The notes: generated by a model from the letters alone, not told the origin. DNA of 64,000 bases from Propioniciclava coleopterorum (GCF_011393335.1 NZ_CP049865.1:1940722-2004721); one strand, 5' to 3'; counted from the first letter of the stretch, positions 37,584-46,792 are shown. Translations and numbers: made by a program.

Positions 37584-38696
37584 TCAGGACGCGTCGTAGG
37601 GCTCGTAGGGCAGGTCGGGGAACGCCCGGGCGACACCCGCGTTGCGGATCGTGCCGTCCTGCACGTTGAGCCCCTTCGCCAGCGCCGGGTCGGCCGCCAG
37701 CGCCTCGCGCCAGCCGGCCTTCGCGATCCGCAGCACGTAGGGCAGCGTCGCGTTCGTCAGGGCCCACGTGGACGTGTTCGGCACGGCGCCGGGCATGTTG
37801 GCGACGCAGTAGAACACCGACTGGTGCACCATGAACGTCGGATCGTCGTGCGTCGTCGGATGGGAGTCCTCGAAGCAGCCGCCCTGGTCGATGGCCACGT
37901 CCACCAGCACCGATCCGGGCTTCATGTGGGCCACCATCTCGTTGGTCACCAGCTTGGGCGCGCGCTCGCCTGGCAGCAGGACGGTCCCGATCACCATGTC
38001 GGCGCCCAGCACCTGCTCCCGCACCGCCATGTCGGTCGACATGATCCCGCTGACCCGGTTGTCGTAGCGCCAGAACGTCTGCCGCAGCTTCTCCAGGTCG
38101 GTGTCGAGGATCGTCACGTCGGCGCCCATGCCGAGGGCGACGTTGGCCGCGTTCTGGCCGGCCGTCCCGCCGCCCAGCACGACGACCTTCGCGTTCTGGA
38201 CGCCGCCGACGCACCCCATCAGGACGCCGCGGCCACCCTGGGCCTTCATCATCGCGTGGGCGCCGACCTGCGGCGCGAGGCAGCCCGCCACCTCCGACAT
38301 GGGGTAGAGCAGCGGCAGCAGCCCGCTGGGCAGCTGCACGGTCTCGTACGCGATCGCGGTGGTCCGGGCGTCGATGAGCGCCTGGGTCAGCGGCTCGTCG
38401 GCGGCCAGGTGCAGGTAGGTGAACAGCACCAGGTCGTCGCGCAGCAGCCCGAACTCCTCCTCGATGGGCTCCTTGACCTTGAGCACCATCTCGCCGGCCG
38501 CCCACGTCTCCTCGGCGGTGGGCAGCACGGTGGCCCCCGCCGTCACGTAGGCCTCGTCCGGCATGGACGAGCCGACCCCGGCCCCCGCCTGGACGAAGAC
38601 CTCGTGACCCTTGCGCACCAGCTCGTCGACGCCGACCGGCGTGATCGCGACCCGGTACTCATGGACCTTGATCTCGGTGGGGACCGCGATGCGCAT
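37584..38696 (-). CDS. ald: Alanine dehydrogenase
   Basis: NAD-dependent reversible deamination of L-alanine to pyruvate and ammonia in the cytosol. 370 residues, the standard length. The N-terminus MRIAVPTEIKVHEYRVAITP carries the substrate-binding Arg; GGGTAGQNAANVALGMGADV is the Rossmann NAD motif; the catalytic His lies in TYLHLAAD. Monocistronic. It may help re-oxidise NADH or use alanine as a nitrogen source. Confidence 0.95.
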   Translation of the reverse strand: MRIAVPTEIKVHEYRVAITPVGVDELVRKGHEVFVQAGAGVGSSMPDEAYVTAGATVLPTAEETWAAGEMVLKVKEPIEEEFGLLRDDLVLFTYLHLAADEPLTQALIDARTTAIAYETVQLPSGLLPLLYPMSEVAGCLAPQVGAHAMMKAQGGRGVLMGCVGGVQNAKVVVLGGGTAGQNAANVALGMGADVTILDTDLEKLRQTFWRYDNRVSGIMSTDMAVREQVLGADMVIGTVLLPGERAPKLVTNEMVAHMKPGSVLVDVAIDQGGCFEDSHPTTHDDPTFMVHQSVFYCVANMPGAVPNTSTWALTNATLPYVLRIAKAGWREALAADPALAKGLNVQDGTIRNAGVARAFPDLPYEPYDAS

Positions 38697-38701
38697 GGCT
38701 T

Positions 38702-38890
38702 CTACCCTCCGGACTTGCGGCGGAAGGTGCGCTTGCCGCCCTGCTGACCGTGGGGGCCTCCGGCCGCCTTGCGCTTGTTCTCACCACCGGCCGCACTGCC
38801 GTGCTGGGCGGCGCGCTTGGCCTCCAGCGCCGCACGCATCTGCTCCTTGGGATCGGGGGTGGAGTCTGCCTGCTTCGCCGCGTCACTCAT
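38702..38890 (-). CDS. DUF5302 family small protein
   Basis: 62-residue basic, disordered protein of the actinobacterial DUF5302 type, with the core KEQMRAALEAKRAAQHG and a Lys/Arg/Gly-rich tail. Function unknown. It ends a few bases from the ald start region in the same direction, so it may be co-transcribed as the first gene of that unit. Confidence 0.65.
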   Translation of the reverse strand: MSDAAKQADSTPDPKEQMRAALEAKRAAQHGSAAGGENKRKAAGGPHGQQGGKRTFRRKSGG

Positions 38891-38950
38891 TCCCTCACCT
38901 TGGCACCTCCCCTCGGCGGCGTCCAGTGGCGGGGGTGGCACCATAGGCGC

Positions 38951-39426
38951 ATGACCCTCTACAGCGCCGGCCTCCTGCCGTACACGTGTGACGAGGGCGC
39001 GCTGCGGGTGTTCATCGTCCACATGGGTGGGCCGTTCTGGGGACACCGCGACCAGGGCGGATGGTCCCTGGCCAAGGGCATGTACGTCCCGGGGAGGAGT
39101 CTCCGACGGACGCGGCGCGCCGCGAGTTCCTCGAGGAGGTGGGCGTCCCCGCACCCCCCGGCGACCTGCTGGACCTCGGCGAGGTCCGGCTGAGCTCGGG
39201 CAAGCGCGTGCACGGGTTCGCCGTCGGGGCCACCCTCGACCTGGCGTTCGTGTCCAGCAACACCTTCGAGGTCGAGTGGCCGCGCCGGTCCGGCCGGATG
39301 CAGACCTACCCCGAGGTGGACCGCGCCGGCTGGTTCGACCTCGCGAAGGCCCGCACCCGCCTCACGCAGGGCCAGGTCCCGTTCCTGGACCGGCTGCGCG
39401 AGGCGCTGCAGGTGATGCCTACCTGA
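38951..39426 (+). pseudogene. Nudix hydrolase, one frameshift
   Basis: NTP-pyrophosphohydrolase-type enzyme of about 158 residues if repaired. The Nudix box GX5EX7REXXEEXG is complete only after adding one base to the G run 39091-39094: it then reads GMYVPGEESPTDAARREFLE followed by EVG. The N-terminus (SAGLLPYTCDEGALRVFIVH) and the C-terminal ARTRLTQGQVPFLDRLREAL fit the short actinobacterial Nudix group. Convergent with the sugar-binding protein gene, overlapping it by eight bases. Likely a homopolymer error. Confidence 0.78.
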
Positions 39427-40717
39427 TCATCCCCGTGATCTCCACGGTCAGTTGCTTGGCAGCCGCCGCGGGCGTCTGCCGGTCGAACCGGACCTCCTGC
39501 AGCGCCCGCGCGATCGAGTTCTGGCTGTCCGCCGCACCCTCGGGCTGGATCGTGGGCGAGGGGAGCGTAATGTCCTTCCCGGCCTGGGCCAGCCACTCCA
39601 CGATGTACTTGTCGGTGGCGGACAGGTCGGCCTCCATCGCCGAGAGCGCCGCCTCGGACGAGGGGACGCCGCGGTTCAACTGCTGGATCTTGGCGGCCTG
39701 AGGGCTGTTGAGCAGGAAGTCGACGAAGGTGCCCGCCGCCTTCTGCTGGGGAGACTTGGCCGCGATCGACCAGAACATGCTGGCCTTGAGGAACAGGCCG
39801 TTCTCGGCGGCCTTGCCGGTGAAGGACGGCGGACGCAGCATCGACACGTCCTGGCCGGTCGCCTTCTGCGCGTTGGCGAGCTGGTTGGTCCACGACCAGA
39901 ACATCGCCGACTTGCCGGTCGGGAACGCCTGCTGCTCGTAGGGGACCGAGCCGTCCTCCTGGGCCTTGCTGGCGCTGTTGAAGCCGGCGCCCGACGTCAT
40001 GATCGTCTTCTGCAGCTCGAACCACTGTGCCAGGACGTCGTCGGTGTAGCCCACGCCGTCGGCGCTGAACAGGTCCTGGCCCTTCTGGCGCAGGTAGATG
40101 GTCAGGTCGGCGTAGGTGCCGCCGCCGGTGGCACCCACGGTCCCCTCGGGCGACGCCTTGGTGATGGCTTGGGCGGTGCTGAGGTAGTCGTCCCACGTCC
40201 AGGTGGAGTCGTCGGGCATTGCAACGCCGGCCGCGGAGAACACGGCGGGGTTCGCGAACAGGGCGAAGGCGTTCCTGCCGGTGGACAGGGCGTACAGCTT
40301 GCCCTCGAAGGTGCCCGCCTGGCGGTCGTCGTCGGTCAGGCCGCTCAGGTCGAGGCCCTCGACCTTGGTCAGGTCGGCCAGCACGCCGCGTCCGCCGTAC
40401 TCGGCGAGGTACTTGCCGTCCATGTTGATCACGTCCGGCGCGGTGTTGCCGGCGACCATGGTCGCGAGCTTGTCCCAGTAGCTGCTCCACTCGGAGGGCT
40501 GCGTGGCGACGGTGATGTCGGCGTGCTCGGCGGCGAACGCGTCGACCATCTGCTGGGTGAACCGCTGGTAGAAGTCGGGGCCCCAGAAGCTGAACTGGAG
40601 CTTGGCGGGGCCGGCGGTCGCCTGCGGTGCGGCGCTGGAGGAGCAGCCGGCGAGGGCGGCCGCGGACAGGGCGCCGGCGCCGAGCAGCAGCGCGCGGCGG
40701 GAGAGGGTGGGGTTCAT
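39419..40717 (-). CDS. Sugar ABC transporter substrate-binding lipoprotein (orphan)
   Basis: Extracellular CUT1-type sugar-binding lipoprotein, 432 residues. Signal peptide with RR near the start and lipobox ALAGCSSS (Cys about residue 25); mature start KLQFSFWGPD; W-rich binding cleft residues such as TWTWDDYL. GAGGAG before the ATG. No permease or ATPase gene follows, since the next gene downstream is convergent. It must use subunits encoded elsewhere, or its operon has been cut. A LacI-type operator lies upstream. Confidence 0.88.
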   Translation of the reverse strand: MNPTLSRRALLLGAGALSAAALAGCSSSAAPQATAGPAKLQFSFWGPDFYQRFTQQMVDAFAAEHADITVATQPSEWSSYWDKLATMVAGNTAPDVINMDGKYLAEYGGRGVLADLTKVEGLDLSGLTDDDRQAGTFEGKLYALSTGRNAFALFANPAVFSAAGVAMPDDSTWTWDDYLSTAQAITKASPEGTVGATGGGTYADLTIYLRQKGQDLFSADGVGYTDDVLAQWFELQKTIMTSGAGFNSASKAQEDGSVPYEQQAFPTGKSAMFWSWTNQLANAQKATGQDVSMLRPPSFTGKAAENGLFLKASMFWSIAAKSPQQKAAGTFVDFLLNSPQAAKIQQLNRGVPSSEAALSAMEADLSATDKYIVEWLAQAGKDITLPSPTIQPEGAADSQNSIARALQEVRFDRQTPAAAAKQLTVEITGMIR

Positions 40718-40762
40718 GATGCGACTCCTCGATGAGAGGTGGGTGGATGAGCCGACATTACG

Positions 40763-40774
40763 GTAAGCGCTTTC
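40763..40774. promoter_or_regulatory. LacI-family operator upstream of the orphan sugar-binding protein
   Basis: GTAAGCGCTTTC contains the palindrome AAGCGCTT with central CG, the common operator core for LacI/CcpA-type regulators. It is 46 bases before the start codon, and its core differs from the operator at 9500, which suggests a different repressor. Confidence 0.6.
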
Positions 40775-40819
40775 TCGCCGGGAAGTGGTGGCGGCGGGTT
40801 GCCCTGGGAAGCGCCGTGA

Positions 40820-40918
40820 TGTCGTCCTGGTGCCCCGAGGCGGCCTGCGTGGCCGGGCGAACGTCCGGCACGGCCGGTGATGCAGAGGGGCCGTGTGGCT
40901 GGGGGCACCAGAACGACA
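40820..40918. repeat. Intergenic inverted-repeat element, copy 2
   Basis: A 99-bp element with 17-bp inverted ends TGTCGTCCTGGTGCCCC (40820-40836) and GGGGCACCAGAACGACA (40902-40918), one mismatch. The ends match copy 1 at 11696-11783; the interiors differ. The rest of the 40718-40991 gap holds only the operator. Confidence 0.65.
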
Positions 40919-40977
40919 CGGATGGGCCGCGGCGCGACCCGCGTGGGACGGTGACCCGCCGGGGATGGATCGCGAGC

Positions 40978-40983
40978 TACCCT
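40978..40983 (+). promoter_or_regulatory. -10 element before the helicase
   Basis: TACCCT ends eight bases before an ATG at 40992. That ATG opens a 17-codon reading frame whose TGA overlaps the TTG start of the helicase. Confidence 0.4.
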
Positions 40984-41041
40984 CGTCACCTATGTTCGCT
41001 CCCGGTCGCCCCCGCGCTCCCCGCCCCGTCGAGGCGACCCG

Positions 41042-42805
41042 TTGAGCCAGTCCGCCTTCGACCGGCTCGGCCCGGCGTTCCCGCAGCGCGCCCCCTGGGG
41101 GACGAGTTCCAAGCTGCGCGCGTGGCAGGCCGAGGCACTGGAGCGCTACCTCGAGGCGGCGCCGCGGGACTACCTCGCGGTGGCGACGCCGGGCGCCGGC
41201 AAGACCACCTTCGCGCTCCGCGTCGCGGTGGAGCTGCTGCAGGCCCGGGTGGTGCGCCGCATCATCGTGGTCGCGCCCACCGAGCACCTGAAGGTGCAGT
41301 GGGCCGACGCGGCGGCGAAGGTCGGCATCCAGCTCGACCCCGGCACCGGCGGGCGCAAGCGTGGCCGGTCGCGGCAGTACGACGGGGTCGCCGTCACGTA
41401 CGCGGGGGTCGCGGCGGCGATGCTGGCCTACCAGACGCTCACCTCGAACTTCGAGACGCTGGTGATCCTCGACGAGGTGCACCACGCCGGGGACGCGCTG
41501 GCCTGGGGCGACTCGGTCCGCGAGGCGTTCCAGTACGCCACCCGGCGGCTGTCGCTCACGGGCACCCCGTTCCGCTCCGATGACAACCCGATCCCGTTCA
41601 TCACCTACGCGCCGGCCGAGTCGGGGGCGCTGGTGTCGCGGGCCGACTACACCTACGGCTACGCCGAGGCGCTGCGCGACCACGTGGTCCGCCCGGTCGT
41701 GTTCATGAACTACGGCGGCCCCATGCGGTGGCGCACCAAGTCCGGGGACCAGATCGAGGCCAACCTGGGCGAGCTGACGACCAAGGACATCACCGCCCAG
41801 GCGTGGCGCACCGCGCTCGACCCCAAGGGCGAGTGGATCGGCGCGGTGCTCAAGGCCGCGGACAAGCGGCTCAGCGAGGTGCGCCGCCACGTCCCGGACG
41901 CCGGCGGTCTGGTGATCGCCACCAACCAGACCAACGCGCGGGCCTACGCGCGCCTGCTGGAGTCCATGACCGGGACCAAGCCGACCGTGGTGCTGTCCGA
42001 CGACGCGGGCGCCAGCGCGCGCATCGAGGAGTTCTCCGCGTCCGAGGACCGCTGGATGGTCGCGGTCCGCATGGTGTCCGAGGGCGTCGACGTGCCGCGG
42101 CTGGCCGTCGGCGTCTACGCGACCGCCACCTCGACGCCGCTGTTCTTCGCCCAGGCGGTCGGCCGCTTCGTGCGGACGCGCCGGCGCGGCGAGGTCGCGA
42201 CCGTCTTCCTGCCGACGGTGCCGATCATCCTGGCGCACGCGTCCTCGCTGGAGCGGCAGCGCGACCACGTCCTGGGCAAGAAGCCCGGCGAGGACGAGGT
42301 CGTCGACGTGTGGGAGGAGGCCGAGGCGCTGCTCGCCGCGGCCAACCGGCGCGAGAACGCGTCCGACGAGCTGATGGGGGCCTTCGAGGCGATCGACTCG
42401 TCCGCGACCTTCGACCACGTGCTGTTCGAGAACCAGCAGTTCGGGATGCACGCGGTGCCCACCTCCGACGACGAGGCCGACTACCTCGGCCTGCCCGGCC
42501 TGCTGGAGCCAGACCAGATCACCCGCCTGCTGCGGGAGCGGCAAAGCAGGCAGGTGCGCCGCCATGACCGGGCGCAGCGCCGCGAGCGCGTCGCGCCCGA
42601 GGTCGCCCTGCACCGCGCGCTGGCGTCGCGCCGCAAGGAGCTCAACACCCTGGTCGCGCAGTACGCGCGGGTGAAGGGCGTGCCGCACAGCCACGTCCAC
42701 GCCGAGCTGCGTCGCCAGTGCGGCGGCCCGACGCTGGCGCAGGCGACCACCGACCAGGTCGAGGCGCGGATCACCCGGATCCGCGAGTGGAACAACCGCC
42801 CCTGA
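41042..42805 (+). CDS. DEAD/DEAH-box SF2 helicase (actinobacterial type)
   Basis: 587-residue superfamily 2 helicase resembling type III restriction subunits and actinobacterial repair-type helicases. Walker A TPGAGKTTFA (about residue 47), DEAH-like box LDEVHHAGD, SLTGTPFRSD (motif III) and the C-terminal domain with VRMVSEGVDVPRL and QAVGRFVRTRRRGE. A lone gene, no methylase or nuclease nearby. The TTG start is weakly supported. An ATG at 40992 is in another frame; one base missing in the C-rich stretch between would fuse it in frame and give a leaderless start. Confidence 0.85.
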   Translation: MSQSAFDRLGPAFPQRAPWGTSSKLRAWQAEALERYLEAAPRDYLAVATPGAGKTTFALRVAVELLQARVVRRIIVVAPTEHLKVQWADAAAKVGIQLDPGTGGRKRGRSRQYDGVAVTYAGVAAAMLAYQTLTSNFETLVILDEVHHAGDALAWGDSVREAFQYATRRLSLTGTPFRSDDNPIPFITYAPAESGALVSRADYTYGYAEALRDHVVRPVVFMNYGGPMRWRTKSGDQIEANLGELTTKDITAQAWRTALDPKGEWIGAVLKAADKRLSEVRRHVPDAGGLVIATNQTNARAYARLLESMTGTKPTVVLSDDAGASARIEEFSASEDRWMVAVRMVSEGVDVPRLAVGVYATATSTPLFFAQAVGRFVRTRRRGEVATVFLPTVPIILAHASSLERQRDHVLGKKPGEDEVVDVWEEAEALLAAANRRENASDELMGAFEAIDSSATFDHVLFENQQFGMHAVPTSDDEADYLGLPGLLEPDQITRLLRERQSRQVRRHDRAQRRERVAPEVALHRALASRRKELNTLVAQYARVKGVPHSHVHAELRRQCGGPTLAQATTDQVEARITRIREWNNRP

Positions 42806-42811
42806 GGGCGC

Positions 42812-43718
42812 TCAGTCCTCCCGCGCCTCCTTCACCTGCGCGACGAGCTGGGTCGGGTTCACGAAGCGCAGCGCGACGAGCAGCATCACCATCATCGTGG
42901 TGGTGTAGATGACGGCCATCGCCGAGATGAGCTGGCGGGCCTCGCCGCCGCCCGCCGAGGTCATGGCGCGGTAGATCGCCCACGACGAGGGTGTCGGAGG
43001 TGGGACCGGACACCAGGAACGTCAGCTCGAACATGCCCACCGTGCGCACCAGCACGAGGATCCCGGCGGCCAGGATGCCCGGGATCAGCAGCGGCGCCAG
43101 GATCCGGGTGAAGACCTGCCGCAGCGACGCCCCGCACATCCGCGCGGCCGACTCGATGGCCGGGTTGATCTGCTCGATGAACGGCGTCATCGTCAGGATC
43201 ACGAACGGCACCGACGGCACGAGGTTCACCAGGATCACGGCGATGATGCTGCGTCCGAGCCCGAACGAGTACATGACGGTCGCCAGCGGGATGCCGTAGG
43301 TGATGGGCGGCATCAGGATCGGCAGCAGGAACAGCAGCGAGACGGCCTTCTTGCCCGGGAAGTCGCGCCGGGCCAGCAGGTACGCCGCCGGGACGCCGAT
43401 CAGCACCGACAGCACGACGACCGCGAGCGCCACGCCGACCGTGACGCCGATGACGCGGGTCAGGTTGAAGCGCGACCAGGCGCCGGTGTACCAGCTGGTC
43501 GTGAACTCCAGCGGCAGCCAGGTGTTGAACCACTGCTTGCCGAACGAGTCCACGACGACGGCGACGATGATCCCGATCAGGAAGACGAGGAAGACGATCA
43601 TCCCCGCCCACACGAACCACGTCGAGGGGGAGGCGGCGAGCGAGCGCTCGCCGGGGAGCCGGGACGCCGCGGGCTTGCGGCGGGCGCGGCGCGGGGCGGC
43701 GGCGGTGTCGGTGGTCAT
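42812..43718 (-). pseudogene. ABC transporter permease, PotC/PhnV type, one frameshift
   Basis: Inner-membrane subunit of a polyamine/iron/phosphonate-type importer, about 300 residues if repaired. Six helices with the EAA-like loop ESAARMCGASLRQVFTRILA. After TSDTLVV an extra base in the C run 42979-42981 (three for two) shifts the frame; without it the protein ends AIYRAMTSAGGGEARQLISA plus a last helix, stop at 42812. The ATG overlaps the stop of the upstream permease as TGATG. Confidence 0.78.
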
Positions 43719-44611
43719 CAGCCCTTGCCTCCTGTCGAGCCCTTGTAGAGGAACGAGCGCCACAGCAGCACCACGGCGACGACGGCGAGCTCGACCACGC
43801 CCATCATCAGAGCGATCGTGGACGCCATCGGGTAGTCGTTCTGCTCGCCGAAGGCGCGGAACGCCATGAGCGCCATCACGCGGGTCTCCCCGGTGGGGTC
43901 GCCGACCAGGCGGGCCGACGGGAACACCGAGAACGCCAGCACGAAGGTCAGGATGAACGTGGTGGCCAGCCCCGGCGCGAGCAGCGGCGAGCGTCCGGCC
44001 GGCGGCCTCCAGGGACGGATCGATGCCGGACAGGTAGGACGAGATGAGCAGGAACGCGAACGGGAATCCCGTGATGACGAGGGAGAACACCACGCCCAGG
44101 TAGTTGTTGACCAGCGTGAGGGGCTCGTCGGCGAGGCCGATGCCCATCAGGAACCGATTGATCCAGCCGTGGCGTCCGGCGAAGATCAGCAAGCCCTGGG
44201 CGGTCAGGACGGTCCCGAGCGTGATGGGCAGCACCAGGATCGACGTCATGAGGCGCTTGCCCCGGAACCGGCGGCGCAGCACCATCGCGACCGGGATCGA
44301 CGCCACCACGTTGAACAGCGCCACGGGCAGGGCGAGCCGCATGGTGATCCACACGGAGTCGAACAGAACGGGTCGGTGAAGAACGCCACGTAGTTGGCGA
44401 ACACCCCGCCGCCCGACTGCTGCTGGGTGGCGAGGTTCGGCTGCAGGGTGAGAACGATGCCGTAGCTGAACGGGTACACGAACAGGACCAGCGTGAAGAC
44501 CAGCGCCGGCACGAGCAACAGCAGCGAGGCGTCGACGCCCCGCTCGGCGAGCCGGTGCCGCAGGCTCGCGGTGCTGCGCGGCGCCCGGCGGGCGGTGGAC
44601 GCGGTGGTCAT
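43718..44611 (-). pseudogene. ABC transporter permease, PotB type, frameshift plus internal deletion
   Basis: First permease of the same importer. The N-terminal half is in one frame (from 44611), then shifts near 44366-44373, where one missing base would give D-P-V-L-F-D-S-V-W. A second break at about 43988-44008 falls in the EAA loop. After LEAAGRTL the frame changes to PLLAPGLATTFILTF, and about 12 residues of the expected loop are missing, so 35-38 bases were probably lost. The ATPase-docking loop is therefore damaged. The start overlaps the ATPase stop as ATGA. This break is not a homopolymer slip. Confidence 0.72.
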
Positions 44612-45731
44612 GATGCGGACGCCTCCGCGCGGGCCGGCTCGGCCCCCGACCCCAGCACCGCCGGGAAGACGAGGACGCGCTCGCGGCGGGCGGTCAGGGT
44701 GAGCGGCTCGCCGACCTGCGGCGCCAGCGGCGTCCGGACGTGCAGCAGGCCGACGGGGCTGTCGACGCCGACGCTGAACTCGCTGCCGTGGTACTCCGCC
44801 ACCAGGACCGTGCCGTCGATCGCGTTGTCCGGACGGGGCTCGCCCGGCGGCACCGCGACGAGGTCGTCGGGGCGGATCGCGACCCGCACCTCGGCGCCGA
44901 CGGTCGGCGCCCCGATGGGAGGCCCGGTGAGGCTGAGGCCGTCCAGGTCCACCCGCGCACGGTCGCCCTCGATCGACGCCAGGCGTCCGGTGAGGAGGTT
45001 GCGGTAGCCCATGAAGTCGGCGACGTGCCAGTTCTGCGGGTGGTCGTACAGGTCCTCCGGCGTCCCGATCTGCTGGACGCGGCCCTCCCGCAGCACGACG
45101 AGCCGGTCGGCCAGCGACAGGGCCTCCTCCTGGTCTGCGTGACGTAGATCGTGGTCAGCCCCAGTTCCTGGTGCAGGCGCCGGATCTCGGTGCGCATGTC
45201 GAGGCGCAACGTGGCGTCCTGGTTGGACAGCGGCTCGTCCATCAGCACCAGCGAGGGCTGGGTGGCGACCGCGCGGGCGATGGCGACGCGCTGCTGCTGG
45301 CCGCCCGACAGCTGGCCGGGCAGCTTCTTGGCGTGCTCCTCGAGCTTGACCAGCGCGATGGCCTCCTTGACCCGCGTCGCGATCTCGGACGCGTGGAGCC
45401 GCCGCATCTGCAGCCCGAACGCGATGTTGCGCTCGACGGTGAGGTGCGGGAACAGCGCGTAGCTCTGGAACACCATCCCGAAGCCGCGCTTCTCACTCGG
45501 GAGGGTGTCGATGCGCCGCCCGTCGAGCAGGATCTCGCCGTGGGTGAGCGGCAGCAGCCCCGCCAGGCAGTTGAGCGCGGTGGACTTGCCGCACCCGGAC
45601 GGCCCGAGCAGGGCGATGAACTCGCCCGCCCGAACGGTCAGGTCCAGGCCGCTCAGCGCCGCCAGGCCGGCGAAGCTGCGTCCCACGTTGTCCAGTTCGA
45701 GCGATTCGAACGTGCCGGCCGTGATCGCCAT
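44608..45731 (-). pseudogene. ABC transporter ATP-binding protein, PotA/CysA type, one frameshift
   Basis: Importer ATPase, about 374 residues if repaired. Walker A GPSGCGKST (about residue 43), signature LSGGQQQR, Walker B LVLMDEPLSNQD, and a C-terminal TOBE domain (GAEVRVAIRPDDLV). The frame breaks at the H-loop. The expected YVTHDQEEALSLADRLV reads YVTQTRRRP because one base of the His codon is missing between 45135 and 45136. AAGGAAGAG before the ATG. Operon order is binding protein, ATPase, permease, permease. Confidence 0.82.
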
Positions 45732-45837
45732 CGTGTCTCTTCCTTCGGGTGAGGCGGTCCGCCTCGGTGGTCGGGTCGTGACGGGGTGGGTCGTGCCGCG
45801 TCCCCGGCCCTTCCGGGTACCGGGGACGCGGCGACGA

Positions 45838-46032
45838 TCACTTCTTGTACTTGCCGGCACCGACCTCGCGGTCCCAGATATCGAACGCCTTCACCATCGC
45901 GGCCGGGGGCAGCGGCGTGTGCTTCGGCGCGGACGCGATCAGGTCGTCGAACCACGGACGGCCGAACTCCTTGATCACCTTCTGGTTGGCCTCGGGAGCC
46001 TTGTCGAGCGTGGCGCCCTTGATGGCCGGGCC
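45838..46032 (-). pseudogene. C-terminal remnant of an ABC substrate-binding protein
   Basis: Reading the minus strand to the stop at 45838 gives about 64 residues, including IKGATLDKAPEANQKV, EFGRPWFDDLIASA and a tail FDIWDREVGAGKYKK. This is the normal C-terminal end of a PotD/AttC-type binding protein, and the position just upstream of the ATPase is where that gene belongs. Everything 5' of it, some 300 codons including the signal peptide, is absent. In its place is the 20-bp repeat array B. The remnant cannot be expressed as a working protein. Confidence 0.65.
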
Positions 46033-46100
46033 GGGGAGGTGTCGGCACTGAGATCGTGAGCGGGGCGGCGCGTGGCGCCCGCGTCGGTGCCGGGCAGCTC

Positions 46101-46545
46101 GCGTGAGTACCCGCCGCCGCGTTGTCGGGCTGCCCGCGTCGGCGCCGAGTGGCCCCCGCTTGTGCCCACCCGCCCGGGTTTGGGACGAGTCGCTCGCGTT
46201 TGGGACGAGCTGCCCGGGTCTGGGTCGAGTCGCCCGGGTTTGGGTCGAGTCGCCCGGGTTTGGGACGAGTCGCCCGGGTCTGCGTCGAGTCGCCCGGGTT
46301 TGCGTCGAGTCGCCCCGCTTTGGGACGAGTCGCCCGGGTCTGCGTCGAGTCGCCCCGGTTTGGGACGAGTCGCCCGCTTTTGGGACGAGTCGCCCGCGTT
46401 TGCGCCGAGTCGCCCGCGTTTGGGACCATCGCCCGGGTTTGCGTCGAGTCGCCCGCGTTTGGAACGAGCCGCTCGCGTTTGGAACGAGACGCTCCGTTTT
46501 GGGTCAGTTGCCCCCGCAGCAACGGGGGCGACTGACCCGAACGGG
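46101..46545. repeat. 20-bp repeat array B with hairpin tail
   Basis: About 20 units of 20 bp, consensus TGGGACGAGTCGCCCGGGTT. The first four (46101-46180) are degenerate, then regular units start at 46181 and follow every 20 bases to 46500, except one 19-bp unit at 46421. The conserved core is CGAGTCGCCCG; variation is at positions 2-5 and 16-20. A 15-bp hairpin follows: GGTCAGTTGCCCCCG / CGGGGGCGACTGACC, loop CAGCAA. Core and tail match arrays A1/A2. Degenerate 31-36 bp repeats (GGGGCGGCTGC...CAGTGGGA) continue to about 46660. Not coding: the period is not a multiple of three. The gap 46041-46825 is all repeats. Confidence 0.88.
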
Positions 46546-46732
46546 GGCGGCTGCACCGCAGTGGGAGCGGACGGAGGGGCGGCTGCGCCTCAGTGGGACG
46601 GTTCGGAGCGGGGTGGCTGCGCGTCAGCGGAGACGGCCCGAACGAGGGGGCTTCGCAGCGGTGCGGCTGGAGGATCAGAGTGGACTCGTGTCGCGACGCG
46701 CCTGCGGTGCCCACGCCGTCCGCATCCGCGTC

Positions 46733-46792
46733 GTCCGCATTCCGGTGGGCCGCATCCGCGCCGTTCGTATTCCGGTGGGCCGCACCCGCCGT
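46733..46792. repeat. 30-bp tandem repeat
   Basis: Two adjacent 30-bp copies sharing ATTCCGGTGGGCCGCA, at 46733 and 46763, with a partial copy to the left. They lie between array B and the small membrane protein gene. Confidence 0.55.

Noticed and set aside
41042-42805. Type III restriction enzyme R subunit
   Set aside because: No methylase gene nearby and no nuclease motif seen; it fits a lone actinobacterial helicase better.
46101-46545. Array B as a CRISPR locus
   Set aside because: The repeats are contiguous 20-bp units with no unique spacers, and there are no cas genes anywhere in the window.
45653-46714. Long open frames through array B on both strands as a repeat protein
   Set aside because: The 20-bp period cycles through all three frames, one unit is 19 bp, and there is no ribosome binding site. 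Openness follows from GC-rich repeats lacking stop codons.
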